Source of the DNA: DASXHD01 sp038239005
GTDB lineage: Bacteria > Myxococcota_A > Polyangia > Polyangiales > Polyangiaceae
Direction: 5' to 3'
DNA: 64,000 nt
Assembly (NCBI GenBank): GCA_038239005.1
Contig: JBBSFE010000012.1
Coordinates: forward strand, 20,613-84,612
This document shows, piece by piece, positions 17,549 to 26,327 of this stretch; the first letter of the stretch is position 1, and the number at the start of each line of letters is the position of its first letter. The position numbers and the translations under genes were made by a program. Below the pieces are notes generated by a model that saw only the letters and a list, made by a program, of their open reading frames with translations, searched no databases and was not told where the DNA came from.

Positions 17549-18475
17549 TGCGGCCGCTGACGAACATCATCGCTTCACTCGTGCTCGTTGCGAGCTGCAA
17601 GAGTCACGACGCAGCCGTCGACGCCGGAGCAATCGAGACGGGCCCGCCGCTGCGACGCGTTCGCCGGTAGCATGTGGGTCTACGATCGCGGCGTTCCGAA
17701 TCGCGCCACATCCACTTCGACAACGCCACGAAGGAGGTTGCCACGGTCCGGTTGCCGAGCAGCGACACGCTCCGCATCGCGCCGGGCGGGCATAAGCGTC
17801 GAGCCGATGGGCCCGTACGCGCTCGTCGATGGCAAGGTGTACATCTACGACAGCGATGCGGTCGCGCGCTTCGAGCTGACGGAGCAAGGCTACTCGTCGA
17901 TCGGCATCGGTGGCATCCGTGGTCCGGTCAGGCAGATCGCGGGCACGTTTCTGTTTTCGATCGTGCAAGCACATCCGCGCCGACGCCGGCGAGAGCGCGA
18001 GCGTTTGCGCCATCGCCGCCGACGAATGGACGCTCCAGGTAAACGGCGAAGGCGATCCGCCCTCGGCAACCACATTCATCGACAACGCCTACGCCGATGC
18101 CATCGAGCTTCGCGTCGACCACGTCTCGCTTGGGCAAGTGAAGCCGGCGAGCGTGTCGCGCATTCATCTCTCACCGAAGGCGCACGTGCTCGCGGCGTAC
18201 TCTTCTTCGGGAACGCTTCGCGAAGAGACGACGCAAACGCTCGCCGAATGGAAACGCTACGTTTGGGCGCCCGAGAAACGCCGTAGCTACATCGTCGAAA
18301 AGCGCGACTATGGAGCCTCGTTCGGGAACCCACTCTTGCCTGAGACGAACCACCGCATCGACAAGGCGGGCTTCTTCGAGACGGACGCGGATTTCATCTT
18401 CGAGCCGTTTCCGGAGAGCATCGAAGCCTCCGCGTATACCGTCGGCGCGACGAGAAAACGCCTCGTCCGTGTCGG
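17548..18475 (+). pseudogene. Decayed lipoprotein gene with about four frameshifts
   Basis: The ATG at 17548 begins a signal peptide with lipobox (SLVLVASC) but the frame stops at 17670. Protein-like sequence then jumps between frames: GSMWVYDRGVPNR (to about 17700), FDNATKEVATVRLPSSDTL (about 17715-17793, first frame again), MGPYALVDGKVYIYDSDAV (about 17805-17970), and finally a long stretch in the third frame (about 17971-18475; DEWTLQVNGEGDPPSATTF, EKRRSYIVEKRDYGASF). Each piece has coding-like composition and none reads on alone, so several indels have broken one secreted protein of roughly 300 residues. Parent family not recognised. Confidence 0.65.
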
Positions 18476-18545
18476 GTGTGCGCGAGCCCTGACTCGGTTC
18501 TGGCAGTCGGCACCGGGAAGCGGTGGCGGTGATACGATTCGAGAC

Positions 18546-19043
18546 GTGGAGAGCGATCTGCTCCGGGTTTTTGCAGCGCTGGAGGCATCTGGCGCGAAAT
18601 ATCTCGTCGTGGGCGGTGTCGCGGTCGTGCTGCACGGTCATCTACGCGTCACGGCGGACGTCGACCTTGTCGTCAAGCTCGAACCCGCCAATGCGCGTGC
18701 TGCGATGCAAGCGCTCGCGGGTCTAGGTTTTCGGCCACGGGCGCCCGTGGCCATCGAAGACTTCGCCGATGCGACGATGCGGAAATCGTGGATCGCAGAA
18801 AAGGGCCTCACGGTCTTTTCGCTCTGGAACGCAGCGATGCGCGGAACAGAGGTTGACGTGTTCGTCGCCGAGCCTTTCGATTTCGACGCCACGTACGCAC
18901 GCGCCATCCATGCGACGATCGACGGCGTCCGCGTTTCGGTCGTCGCGCTCGATGATTTGATCGCGTTGAAGCGAGCCGCCGGGCGTGTCAAAGACGAAGA
19001 GGACATTCGCGCTCTCTTGGCTTTGAAAAATGCAAAAGACTGA
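18546..19043 (+). CDS. Nucleotidyltransferase-like protein (AbiEii/MNT-type fold)
   Basis: 165 residues from GTG 18546. GAKYLVVGGVAVVLHGHLR followed by TADVDLVV gives the GG...DxD signature of the polymerase-beta-like nucleotidyltransferase fold, as in AbiEii-type toxins and housekeeping MNT proteins. VDVFVAEPFDF probably adds the third acidic residue. VSVVALDDLIALKRAAGR near the end matches the conserved helical tail of this family. Such proteins often form two-gene toxin-antitoxin modules; a small gene overlaps its 3' end by 14 bp. The frame upstream is the tail of the decayed lipoprotein gene. Confidence 0.7.
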   Translation: MESDLLRVFAALEASGAKYLVVGGVAVVLHGHLRVTADVDLVVKLEPANARAAMQALAGLGFRPRAPVAIEDFADATMRKSWIAEKGLTVFSLWNAAMRGTEVDVFVAEPFDFDATYARAIHATIDGVRVSVVALDDLIALKRAAGRVKDEEDIRALLALKNAKD

Positions 19044-19371
19044 CCCGATGACCCACGCCGAACGCTTGCACTGGCTCGAGCAGGCGAAAGGGTTTGCTGC
19101 CGCTGCGCTCGGCGCCGCGAATCCATCGATCGAGCGCGTGGCGCGGTGCGCGCGCGGGCGTTTCCCCGACGCGCGCATCGACACGCGACGGTACGTCAAC
19201 GGGTGGTGGATGGACGTCGTGACGGGCGATCACGTCGTCGTCATCGAATTTCGCGCGGGCGTCGGCTTTGGTGTCTCGGTGCTCGCGGGTACCGCGACGG
19301 ACCACTTCAGCGGTCACGAGCACACGTTCGCGACGGTCGACGCGCTCGAAGCGCACCTCGCCGCGATGTGA
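19030..19371 (+). CDS. Small hypothetical protein overlapping the nucleotidyltransferase gene
   Basis: 113 residues from ATG 19030, or 107 from ATG 19048. It is soluble, with an N-terminal helical part (RLHWLEQAKGFAAAALGA) and a C-terminal beta-rich part (GDHVVVIEFRAGVGFGVSV). No family is recognised. The 14-bp overlap with the nucleotidyltransferase gene means the two are made together, so it is a candidate partner or antitoxin; nothing in its own sequence proves this. Confidence 0.6.
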   Translation: MQKTDPMTHAERLHWLEQAKGFAAAALGAANPSIERVARCARGRFPDARIDTRRYVNGWWMDVVTGDHVVVIEFRAGVGFGVSVLAGTATDHFSGHEHTFATVDALEAHLAAM

Positions 19372-19380
19372 TCGGGCGCG

Positions 19381-20124
19381 TCAACGAGGGAGGGCTCTTC
19401 TCGCCACGATGTCGTTCGCAGCTTCGACCACACCCAGTGCGCGGGGTACATCCGCGATGCGGCCTTCGTAGTGGCCGAAGGGATCGATCAGCGCGACGCG
19501 CATGTGTGCGTTGATGGCGCCTTCGATGTCGGTCGCGAGTGTGTCGCCGAGGTGGAGGGCGCGCTCGAGTGTCGTGCTGGTGCGCTCGCAGGCGATTTGG
19601 AAGATGCGCGCGTCCGGTTTGGCGACGCCGACCTTCGCGCTGTCCACGACCGCGTCGAAGTGGCGTAAAATCCCTAGTTTCGTGAAGAGCTCTTCGAGCA
19701 TGCCTTCCGAGTTGGAGACGATCGCGATCTTCACGCCACTCGCGCGCAGTGCGTCCATCGCGGCGCCGAAACCTTCGGGGACCTTCGAATACAAATTGTG
19801 ATCGACGTGGCTCTCCCACAAGCGCTCGAGCAGCGCGGGCAGCGCCGTGGTCGCAACGCCCGCGCACGAGAACGCGGTCGCCATGACCTCGCCCCAACCG
19901 CGTGCGCCAGGCGCGCCGTCGTTCGACCACGGAACATGAACCACAGCGCCTCCGCCGCCGAGAGCGCGCTTCGCTACGCCTTCGCATGCGATCAGCTGCT
20001 CGGTCGTGACGTCGTGACCTGCTTCACGACCGAGTGCGGCGAGGCGCGCGTGATCGAGAAAGATGACCGTGTTGCCGGCGTCGAGCGAGAGAAGGTCGAC
20101 GTCGTCGAATAGCGAGACCGTCAG
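19381..20124 (-). CDS. HAD-superfamily hydrolase
   Basis: 247 residues. LSLDAGNTVIFLD carries motif I (nucleophile Asp in DAGNT), IAIVSNSEG motif II (Ser), VGVAKPDARIF motif III (Lys) and LHLGDTLATDIEGA motif IV (GDxxxxD), so a phosphatase or dehalogenase is likely. The only start codon candidate before motif I is CTG at 20124, overlapping the alanine dehydrogenase stop (CTGA); no ATG, GTG or TTG is available, so a rare CTG start is inferred. Third gene of the cupredoxin-ald-HAD operon. Substrate unknown. Confidence 0.78.
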   Translation of the reverse strand: MTVSLFDDVDLLSLDAGNTVIFLDHARLAALGREAGHDVTTEQLIACEGVAKRALGGGGAVVHVPWSNDGAPGARGWGEVMATAFSCAGVATTALPALLERLWESHVDHNLYSKVPEGFGAAMDALRASGVKIAIVSNSEGMLEELFTKLGILRHFDAVVDSAKVGVAKPDARIFQIACERTSTTLERALHLGDTLATDIEGAINAHMRVALIDPFGHYEGRIADVPRALGVVEAANDIVARRALPR

Positions 20125-21230
20125 AGGATGCGCTCGATCGGGACGTATTCGACCTTGCGAGCCTGAGCGACGCCTTCGCACGTGACCTTGCCGAGGTACG
20201 TGTTGATGCCGAGCGCGAGCGCGCGATCCGTCTTGGCTGCTTTGACGAGGCCGCCTTCGGCGATCTTGATCGCATAGCCAATCGTGGTGTTCGTGAGCGC
20301 CCAAGTGCTCGTCTGTGGAACCGCGCCGGGCATGTTGGGGACGCAGTAGTGGATGACGCCGTCGACCTCGTAGGTCGGTTGATCGTGCGAGGTCGGCCGG
20401 CACGTCTCGATGCAGCCGCCTTGATCGACCGCGACATCGACGACGACGGAGCCCTTCTCCATCTTGCCGATCATCTCGCGTGTGACGAGCTTCGGTGCGG
20501 CCGCGCCCGTGACGAGCACTGCGCCAACGACGAGATCGGCGCGGGTCGTTGCGTTCTCGATGTTCAACGGGTTCGAGTAGAGCGTTTCGACGGCGCCACC
20601 GAATACGTCTTCGAGGTACGCCATCGTCTCGGCGCGGACGTCGAGCACGGTGACTTGTGCGCCCATGCCGATGGCGATCGTCGCTGCGTTGCGACCGACG
20701 ACGCCGCCGCCGAGGATCACGACGCGCCCGCGACGCGTTCCGGGAACGCCTCCGAGGAGCACGCCTTTTCCGCCGCGCTCTTTTTCGAGGAACGCCGCGC
20801 CGACTTGCACGGCCATGCGCCCGGCGACTTCGCTCATCGGCCGAAGAAGCGGAAGGGTGCCGTCTGCGTTTTCGATGGTCTCGTATGCGACGCCCGCGAC
20901 CTTCTTGTCCAAGAGCTGCTTCGTGAGCTCGGGCTCCGGCGCGAGGTGGAGATACGTATAGAGAATGAGATTCTCGCGGAAGAAGCCATACTCCGCGGGG
21001 AGCGGCTCTTTCACTTTCACGACCATCTCGGCCGCCCAGGCGTCGGCTGCGGTCGGAACGATCGTCGCGCCCGCTGCGACATAGGTCGCGTCGGAGAGGC
21101 CGCTGCCGTCGCCTGCGCTTTTTTCGACGAGCACTTTATGGCCACGCGTCGTGAGGCTGCGAACACCCGCGGGCGTCATACCGACTCGGTGTTCGCGCGT
21201 CTTGATTTCTTTCGGTACTCCAACAATCAC
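20121..21230 (-). CDS. ald: Alanine dehydrogenase
   Basis: 369 residues from GTG 21230, the family length. IVGVPKEIKTREHRVGMTP is the typical N-terminus with the substrate-binding Arg; EKSAGDGSGLSD, MSEVAGRMAVQVGA and the NAD-binding VVILGGGVVGRNAATIAIG follow. It interconverts L-alanine with pyruvate plus ammonia using NAD. The start overlaps the cupredoxin stop (GTGA) and the stop overlaps the HAD gene. Confidence 0.93.
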   Translation of the reverse strand: MIVGVPKEIKTREHRVGMTPAGVRSLTTRGHKVLVEKSAGDGSGLSDATYVAAGATIVPTAADAWAAEMVVKVKEPLPAEYGFFRENLILYTYLHLAPEPELTKQLLDKKVAGVAYETIENADGTLPLLRPMSEVAGRMAVQVGAAFLEKERGGKGVLLGGVPGTRRGRVVILGGGVVGRNAATIAIGMGAQVTVLDVRAETMAYLEDVFGGAVETLYSNPLNIENATTRADLVVGAVLVTGAAAPKLVTREMIGKMEKGSVVVDVAVDQGGCIETCRPTSHDQPTYEVDGVIHYCVPNMPGAVPQTSTWALTNTTIGYAIKIAEGGLVKAAKTDRALALGINTYLGKVTCEGVAQARKVEYVPIERIL

Positions 21231-21613
21231 GGCGTCACCTGTACTGCGCCTTGCATCAACGTCGTGTGGATGCCGCAATGAAATCCGAACGTGCCCGCCG
21301 CCGGGAACGTGACGCTCGCGGTAGTGCCCGTCGCCGTTGAGGTGATCGGGTTGGGTGTGTCGCCGTTGAACGGCACGAGCGGGTGCGACGTGAAGTTCGA
21401 GCTCCACGTCACCGACTGACCCACCTTGATGTGCACGCAATTCGGCGTGTATTGCGCCGCACTCGCGCCGCTTGGGCCGGTTACCGTGGCGCCGGCGGCC
21501 GTGTCGTCCTCGAATGCCGTGCAACCGTTCACGGTGGCACCTGCGTCCGTGTTGGTCGATCCGCTACTGCAGCTCCCAGTGAGGAGCGCAACAAACATCC
21601 AGCCGAATTTCAT
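21227..21613 (-). CDS. Cupredoxin (plastocyanin-like) lipoprotein
   Basis: 128 residues from ATG 21613 (an ATG at 21625 is also in frame). The signal peptide ends in the lipobox-like LLTGSC. Type I copper ligands are visible: His in NFTSHPLVPF, then FHCGIHTTLMQG giving Cys, His and Met in the CxxxHxxxxM spacing. HIKVGQSVTW is the usual strand before the first ligand. It is probably an outer-membrane or periplasmic electron carrier. It starts the operon with alanine dehydrogenase. Its ATG shares a CATG with a possible pyrD start on the other strand. Confidence 0.85.
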   Translation of the reverse strand: MKFGWMFVALLTGSCSSGSTNTDAGATVNGCTAFEDDTAAGATVTGPSGASAAQYTPNCVHIKVGQSVTWSSNFTSHPLVPFNGDTPNPITSTATGTTASVTFPAAGTFGFHCGIHTTLMQGAVQVTP

Positions 21614-21644
21614 GGCCGGCACCATAACACCCTATATTGCCGGC

Positions 21645-22655
21645 GTGTACGCGCTTGCGAAGCCGCTTCTTTTTGCGCTCGACCCGGACACGGCGCACGC
21701 GTTTGCGACGGCATCGCTTGGGCCCATCGAGCACGTCGCGCCGCTACGTGCGATCACGCGCGCCATTTTCGCGCCGCGCAATCCGCGTCTCGTCGTGCGC
21801 GCGATGGGTCTCGAGTTTCCGACGCCCGTCGGGCTCGCGGGCGGCTTCGACAAAAACGCGCGCCGTGTTCGCGCGCTCGCCGCGCTCGGCTTCGGCTTCA
21901 TCGAAGTGGGCACCGTTACTGCGCGCGCACAAGAGGCGAATCCGCGCCCCAACATGTTTCGGTTGCCGCTTGATCGCGCGCTCGTCAATCGACTCGGCTT
22001 TCCGAACGATGGCGCCGCTCGTGTCGTCGCGCGCTACGCCAAGATCGCGAAAGGCGTTGGCGTGCCCGTTGGATTTTCGATCGGCAAATCGCGCGTCGTC
22101 GAGGGCCTCGAAGAGATAGTTGCAGATTACACGGAAAGCCTCGAAGCCGTTCGCGCGGTCGCAGACTTCGTCGTCGTGAACGTGTCGTCTCCCAACACGA
22201 AAGACCTACGCGTGCTCCAAGGCGCGAGCTACGCCGATGCGCTCCTCGGTGCGCTCGCCAAGAAATGCGACAAGCCGCTCCTCGTGAAGATCGCTCCCGA
22301 TCTCGACCACGAAGCCATCGATGCGATCTGCGCCGTCGTCGACACGCACAAGCTCGCAGGCATCGTCGCGACGAACACCACGACCAAACGAGACGGCCTC
22401 GTCACGCCGAAGGAATCGCTCGTCGCGATGGGTGCTGGGGGTCTCAGCGGCGCGCCTCTTCGCGAACGTGCACGCAAGGTCGTCGCACGCGTTCGCGCGG
22501 CACTTCCGAACATCACGATCATCGGCGTTGGCGGAATCGAAACCGGCGCCGACGCACGCGCGATGCTCGATGCCGGCGCGAACCTCGTCCAAATCTACAC
22601 GGCGTTCATCTACCGTGGCCCCTTCGCAGCCCGCGCGATCGCCCGCGAGATGTAA
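21645..22655 (+). CDS. pyrD: Dihydroorotate dehydrogenase (quinone), class 2
   Basis: 336 residues from GTG 21645, where the sequence aligns with the class 2 N-terminus (VYALAKPLLFALDPDTAH); an ATG at 21612 would add 11 residues and overlap the divergent gene. FPTPVGLAGGFDKNAR and NRPN-like PRPNMFRLP are FMN and orotate contacts; FVVVNVSSPNTKDLR carries the catalytic Ser of class 2 enzymes; KIAPDL, ATNTTTKRDG and GVGGIETGADA complete the barrel. It oxidises dihydroorotate to orotate at the inner membrane, passing electrons to quinone. Confidence 0.92.
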   Translation: MYALAKPLLFALDPDTAHAFATASLGPIEHVAPLRAITRAIFAPRNPRLVVRAMGLEFPTPVGLAGGFDKNARRVRALAALGFGFIEVGTVTARAQEANPRPNMFRLPLDRALVNRLGFPNDGAARVVARYAKIAKGVGVPVGFSIGKSRVVEGLEEIVADYTESLEAVRAVADFVVVNVSSPNTKDLRVLQGASYADALLGALAKKCDKPLLVKIAPDLDHEAIDAICAVVDTHKLAGIVATNTTTKRDGLVTPKESLVAMGAGGLSGAPLRERARKVVARVRAALPNITIIGVGGIETGADARAMLDAGANLVQIYTAFIYRGPFAARAIAREM

Positions 22656-22703
22656 CGAATTTGGCCGAAGAGCGCCGGTCCGGCGACACTTACATGTAGG
22701 ACC

Positions 22704-24128
22704 ATGCGCGCTCAGAACTCTTTCTCGCTCATTCTCTTCATTGCCTGCTCCTGCACCCAAGCCGAATCGGTTCACGTGCAGCAGGCGTCTGCCGTGCCCA
22801 ACGAGACCGCGCAAGCGATCGAGCCGCAGCACGAGGGGAGGGCGAAGACGCCAGAGCCGAAGCGCGACGAGCTCCTCGAGTGGGTTCGCGGAAAGCTTCC
22901 GCAAGGCGGCGCGGCCGAACGCGATGCTCGAGGCGCGCTCGTCGTCACGCACGAGGCTGGCGCGAAGGACACCATCTATACGGTGGCGAAGGCCTACCTC
23001 GATTTGACATCCGTGTATCTTGCAAGCGATCTCGCGACGGCCATCGGCAAGCAAAACGGAATGGTCATCGCCAACAAGAAGGTGACGATTCCGAGCGTGC
23101 TCGCGGCGCCCTACAAATCACCCGACGAAGAACGCCTCGCGTGGCCCGACGAAGATCACGGAGGCCTCCGCATGATCTATCTCGGCGGCCGCGATACGGT
23201 CGGCCCGTGGGAGACGACGCTCGATCGCATGAAGGCGCGCGGCATGAACGGCGTCATCCTCGACGGAAAAGCCTACATGGGCGACGTCACGTATCCGTCG
23301 AAGGTCGACGTCGCCGTCAAGACCGGCGCAACCAACGGCGCGCCCATCGGGGACCTCGCGCGCACGATTCGATTCGCGCATCAGCGTGGCGTCCGCGTGT
23401 CGATGCGCATCTCGTGCTTCCACGATCCGTGGTCGGCGGTGAAAGCGCCCGAGCTCTCCGTGAAGGGTACCTGGGGCGGCGCCTATCCGATCGGCTGGCT
23501 CGACCCAGGCGACGAGAAAGCACAAAAATACATTTTCGATTTGATGGAAGAAGTCATCGCTCTTGGCGCCGACGAGATCAACCTCGACTACGTGCGCTAC
23601 CCGGTTCAAGGCGGTCTCGGCAACGCGGACTTCCATCTCAAAGATTCGGGGCGCACGCGCGTCGGCGTCATCACCGAATTCGCGAAGAAGGCTCACGCGA
23701 TCACGCAAGCGCACAAGATCCCGCTCTCGCTCGACATCTTCGGCGTCACCGCGACGGGCACGCGCCAAGACGTCGAAGCGCTCGGGCAAGACATCGCTCT
23801 CCTCAGCCCGAACGCCGAAGCGCTCATGCCGATGGTGTATCCTTCACACTATGACAAGGGCTATTACGGTTGGGCCGAGCCGGGCAATCACCCCGAGATT
23901 GTCGCCATCGGGACCAAGGCTGCCGTCGAGAAAGCGGTGACTGGCAAGGCGGTCATCCGCCCGTGGCTCCAAGCGTTCATGTGGCGGTCGCCCGAATATG
24001 GGCCGAAATACCTCGCGCAAGAGACGATCGAAGCCAAAAAAGGCGGCGGCGTGGGCTACGCAATGTGGAACCCGGGCGGTTATTACGGCGACGCGTGGAC
24101 CGCGGTTCCGCCGGTAGCCAAGCAGTAG
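22704..24128 (+). CDS. DUF4015 putative glycoside hydrolase, lipoprotein with LysM-like N-terminal segment
   Basis: 474 residues. The N-terminal LILFIACSC is a lipoprotein signal. Residues about 85-130 (DTIYTVAKAYLDLTSVYLA) resemble a LysM-type repeat. From about 150 the DUF4015 barrel follows: DRMKARGMNGVILDGK, HQRGVRVSMRISCF, ADEINLDYVRYPV (likely catalytic acid region), SLDIFGVTATG and LMPMVYPSHY. The family is a predicted TIM-barrel glycoside hydrolase of unknown substrate; the cell-wall-binding LysM-like part fits a polysaccharide. It stands 48 bp after pyrD. Confidence 0.78.
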   Translation: MRAQNSFSLILFIACSCTQAESVHVQQASAVPNETAQAIEPQHEGRAKTPEPKRDELLEWVRGKLPQGGAAERDARGALVVTHEAGAKDTIYTVAKAYLDLTSVYLASDLATAIGKQNGMVIANKKVTIPSVLAAPYKSPDEERLAWPDEDHGGLRMIYLGGRDTVGPWETTLDRMKARGMNGVILDGKAYMGDVTYPSKVDVAVKTGATNGAPIGDLARTIRFAHQRGVRVSMRISCFHDPWSAVKAPELSVKGTWGGAYPIGWLDPGDEKAQKYIFDLMEEVIALGADEINLDYVRYPVQGGLGNADFHLKDSGRTRVGVITEFAKKAHAITQAHKIPLSLDIFGVTATGTRQDVEALGQDIALLSPNAEALMPMVYPSHYDKGYYGWAEPGNHPEIVAIGTKAAVEKAVTGKAVIRPWLQAFMWRSPEYGPKYLAQETIEAKKGGGVGYAMWNPGGYYGDAWTAVPPVAKQ

Positions 24129-24169
24129 CTGGTTGAAGGATGTTCGGGTCCTGACACAACGCTGACGAT

Positions 24170-24190
24170 CGGTTGGATACGTTCCAACCG
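24170..24190. promoter_or_regulatory. Candidate operator at the desaturase start
   Basis: CGGTTGGA (24170-24177) and TCCAACCG (24183-24190) are perfect 8-bp inverted repeats around TACGT. The last base is the first base of the GTG start, so a bound protein would block the desaturase promoter or leader. Fatty-acid desaturase genes are commonly controlled by TetR-type repressors, which bind such sites; the regulator itself is not in view. Confidence 0.5.
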
Positions 24191-25092
24191 TGGTGAAGTC
24201 CCCCGTTCTCTCTATTTTGACGCCCGAGGACCGCAAGGTCTCGTGGCGCTCGATGCCCTTCTTCATCGTGCATGCGATCGCCATTGCCGGCGTCGTCTGG
24301 CTTGGTTGGTCGTGGTGGGGTCTCGCGCTCGCCATCGCGCTCTATTACGTGCGCATGTTCGGCGTGACGGGCGGGTACCACCGCTACTTCTCGCATCGCT
24401 CGTATCGCACGTCGCGGCCGATGCAGTTCGTGCTCGCGCTCCTGGCGACGTCGAGCGCGCAAAAGGGTGTCATCTGGTGGGCGGCGCATCACCGCACGCA
24501 TCACAAGCAATCCGATCTCGAGGGCGACATTCACTCGACGAAGATCGACGGCTTCTGGTGGAGCCACGTCGGCTGGATTCTCTCGACAAAATACGAAGCG
24601 ACCGACGAGGCGAAGGTCAAAGACCTCATGAAGTTCCCCGAGCTTCGCTGGCTCGACAAGTGGTTCCTCGTTCCGCCGTTCGCGCTCGGCTTGGGTATGT
24701 GGCTCGTCGGCGGATGGTGGGGGGTTACGTGGTTCCTCGTGTCGACGTGCTTGCTCTGGCACGGCACGTTCACGATCAACTCGCTCACGCACGTGATCGG
24801 CTCACGCCGCTACGAGACGACCGACAACAGCCGCAACCATCTTCTCCTCGCGCTCATCACGATGGGCGAGGGCTGGCACAACAACCACCACTACTACCAG
24901 CGCTCCACGCGCCAGGGTTTCTTCTGGTGGGAGATCGACCTCACGTACTACGTGCTCCGCGCGCTCTCCGCAGTCGGGCTCGTCTGGGATCTCCACGAGC
25001 CGCCGCAAAAGATCCGCGATGCGCACCTTGCTCCGGCTCCTGCGGTCACCGAGCCCGCGGCCGCAATTCTCGAGCTCGACCCCGCAGAATAG
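24190..25092 (+). CDS. Acyl-CoA/acyl-lipid delta-9-type desaturase
   Basis: 300 residues from GTG 24190 (a second GTG follows at 24193). The three histidine boxes of membrane di-iron desaturases are intact: HRYFSH in GYHRYFSHRSY, HHRTHH, and HNNHH in EGWHNNHHYYQRS. Four membrane helices surround them. The enzyme puts a cis double bond into saturated fatty acyl chains, using molecular oxygen, to adjust membrane fluidity. No electron donor gene is adjacent. A palindrome covers the start. Confidence 0.88.
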   Translation: MVKSPVLSILTPEDRKVSWRSMPFFIVHAIAIAGVVWLGWSWWGLALAIALYYVRMFGVTGGYHRYFSHRSYRTSRPMQFVLALLATSSAQKGVIWWAAHHRTHHKQSDLEGDIHSTKIDGFWWSHVGWILSTKYEATDEAKVKDLMKFPELRWLDKWFLVPPFALGLGMWLVGGWWGVTWFLVSTCLLWHGTFTINSLTHVIGSRRYETTDNSRNHLLLALITMGEGWHNNHHYYQRSTRQGFFWWEIDLTYYVLRALSAVGLVWDLHEPPQKIRDAHLAPAPAVTEPAAAILELDPAE

Positions 25093-25109
25093 GCGTCAAG
25101 AGCGACCGG

Positions 25110-25408
25110 TCAGCGCACGCGGCGTTCTTTGAGAGCGCACACTTTTGCGAGAGCGCTGATCCCTCGCCGTCTTGCTGTCCGATAGAGGTCGCTCGCCAAC
25201 AGGAAAGCGTCTTGCGCGGCGTCGTCCCGAAACCCCTGAAGCACCTCTTGTACAATCGGCAGCGCGGTGGCCACGTCATCGAAGGGCACGTGACGCGTGA
25301 GATCGAGTGGGGCGCGCCTCCCAAAGGCCGGAGCCGGCGAGCGTCAAGATAGATCACGTGCTCCACCACGACAACCCGATCGAGCTCGTATATCGTCGCG
25401 CGTCCCAT
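25110..25408 (-). pseudogene. Possible frameshifted small minus-strand gene
   Basis: The 314 bp between the desaturase and the next gene (25093-25406) have no intact gene. On the minus strand an ATG at 25408 gives MGRATIYELDRVVVVEHVIY, which soon loses coding character; another minus frame then reads LTRHVPFDDVATALPIVQEV and DAAQDAFLLASDLYRTARRR to a TGA at 25110-25112. Joined near 25325-25345 they would make a protein of about 99 residues. This could equally be chance in GC-rich DNA. Family not recognised. Confidence 0.3.
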
Positions 25409-26264
25409 GAGCACGATCACACGACCCGACGAAGAGACGACGCACGTTTCGATTCCGCTCGCCGATGCGGGCTCCGAAAAAGCGCTCGGTGCGGCGCTCG
25501 ACGAGCTTTTGCGGACGACGAAAAATCTCGGGAAGCTCGTCAAGAAAGCGCCGTTTTTGGTGACGACGTTCGAGCTCCCGAAAAAGAAGACACTCGACGA
25601 GCGCGCGTTCTTCGAGCGGTGCGTGAAGTTTCCGAAGCTCCACGCCAAGATGGTCAAGTACACGCAAAGCGTGAACAGCCGGAAGCACGTCGTGAAGGGG
25701 CTCGAGGGCGATCTCTGTCACGACGAAGAACATCCCGCGGGTTGCTACGCGATCGTGCCGCTCGCTTTGAAGGACAAGCGCTACATCGACCCGCTCATCG
25801 AGCACATGCTCGGTTGGGACATGGACTACGAGACGTTCCACGCCTCGCTCATCGACGAGCTCTTGAAGCTCTACGGAATTTGCGACGAGACGCTGCGGCT
25901 CCTTGCGTATCGCGCCGTCGATGGCGGCGGCCAAGACGGCCCGCAGAACCTCGCCGTCGCCTCCGCGCGGCGCGGTCTGAAGAAAAAACTCGAAGCACCC
26001 GGCGCCATCGAAGCGTTCGCGAAGCTCATCGCCAAACAATCGAAGCGCGTGCCTGGCGAGGGAAAGCTCGGCGATGGGCCTCGCCACTACCTCGAGATCT
26101 ACGTGGCCAACGCCGCCGAAGCGCTCTTCAGCGGCGACGGCTCCAAGCTCGAGCGATTCCTCGACGTGTTCCGCAAACGCAAAGTCAATTTCGAGGACGT
26201 CGACATGAGCCAGCCCCAACCGAAATACGGCAGCCCAAACGTTTGGAACGCAAAGCGCTGGTGA
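25407..26264 (+). CDS. Hypothetical soluble protein
   Basis: 285 residues from ATG 25407, no signal peptide or membrane segment. A Lys-rich N-terminal half (ELLRTTKNLGKLVKKAPF) leads to CHDEEHPAGCYAIVPLALKD and HMLGWDMDYETFHASLIDEL. Later parts are helical (KAPGAIEAFAKLIAK-like stretches). I do not recognise a family and propose no function. It is convergent with ligA, 63 bp apart, with no evident terminator in the gap. Confidence 0.65.
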   Translation: MSTITRPDEETTHVSIPLADAGSEKALGAALDELLRTTKNLGKLVKKAPFLVTTFELPKKKTLDERAFFERCVKFPKLHAKMVKYTQSVNSRKHVVKGLEGDLCHDEEHPAGCYAIVPLALKDKRYIDPLIEHMLGWDMDYETFHASLIDELLKLYGICDETLRLLAYRAVDGGGQDGPQNLAVASARRGLKKKLEAPGAIEAFAKLIAKQSKRVPGEGKLGDGPRHYLEIYVANAAEALFSGDGSKLERFLDVFRKRKVNFEDVDMSQPQPKYGSPNVWNAKRW

Positions 26265-26327
26265 CGACGTAAAACTCGCTCGCGGTGTACATTCGAACGC
26301 AGCGAAGGCTCTCCGTTGATTGCCGGG

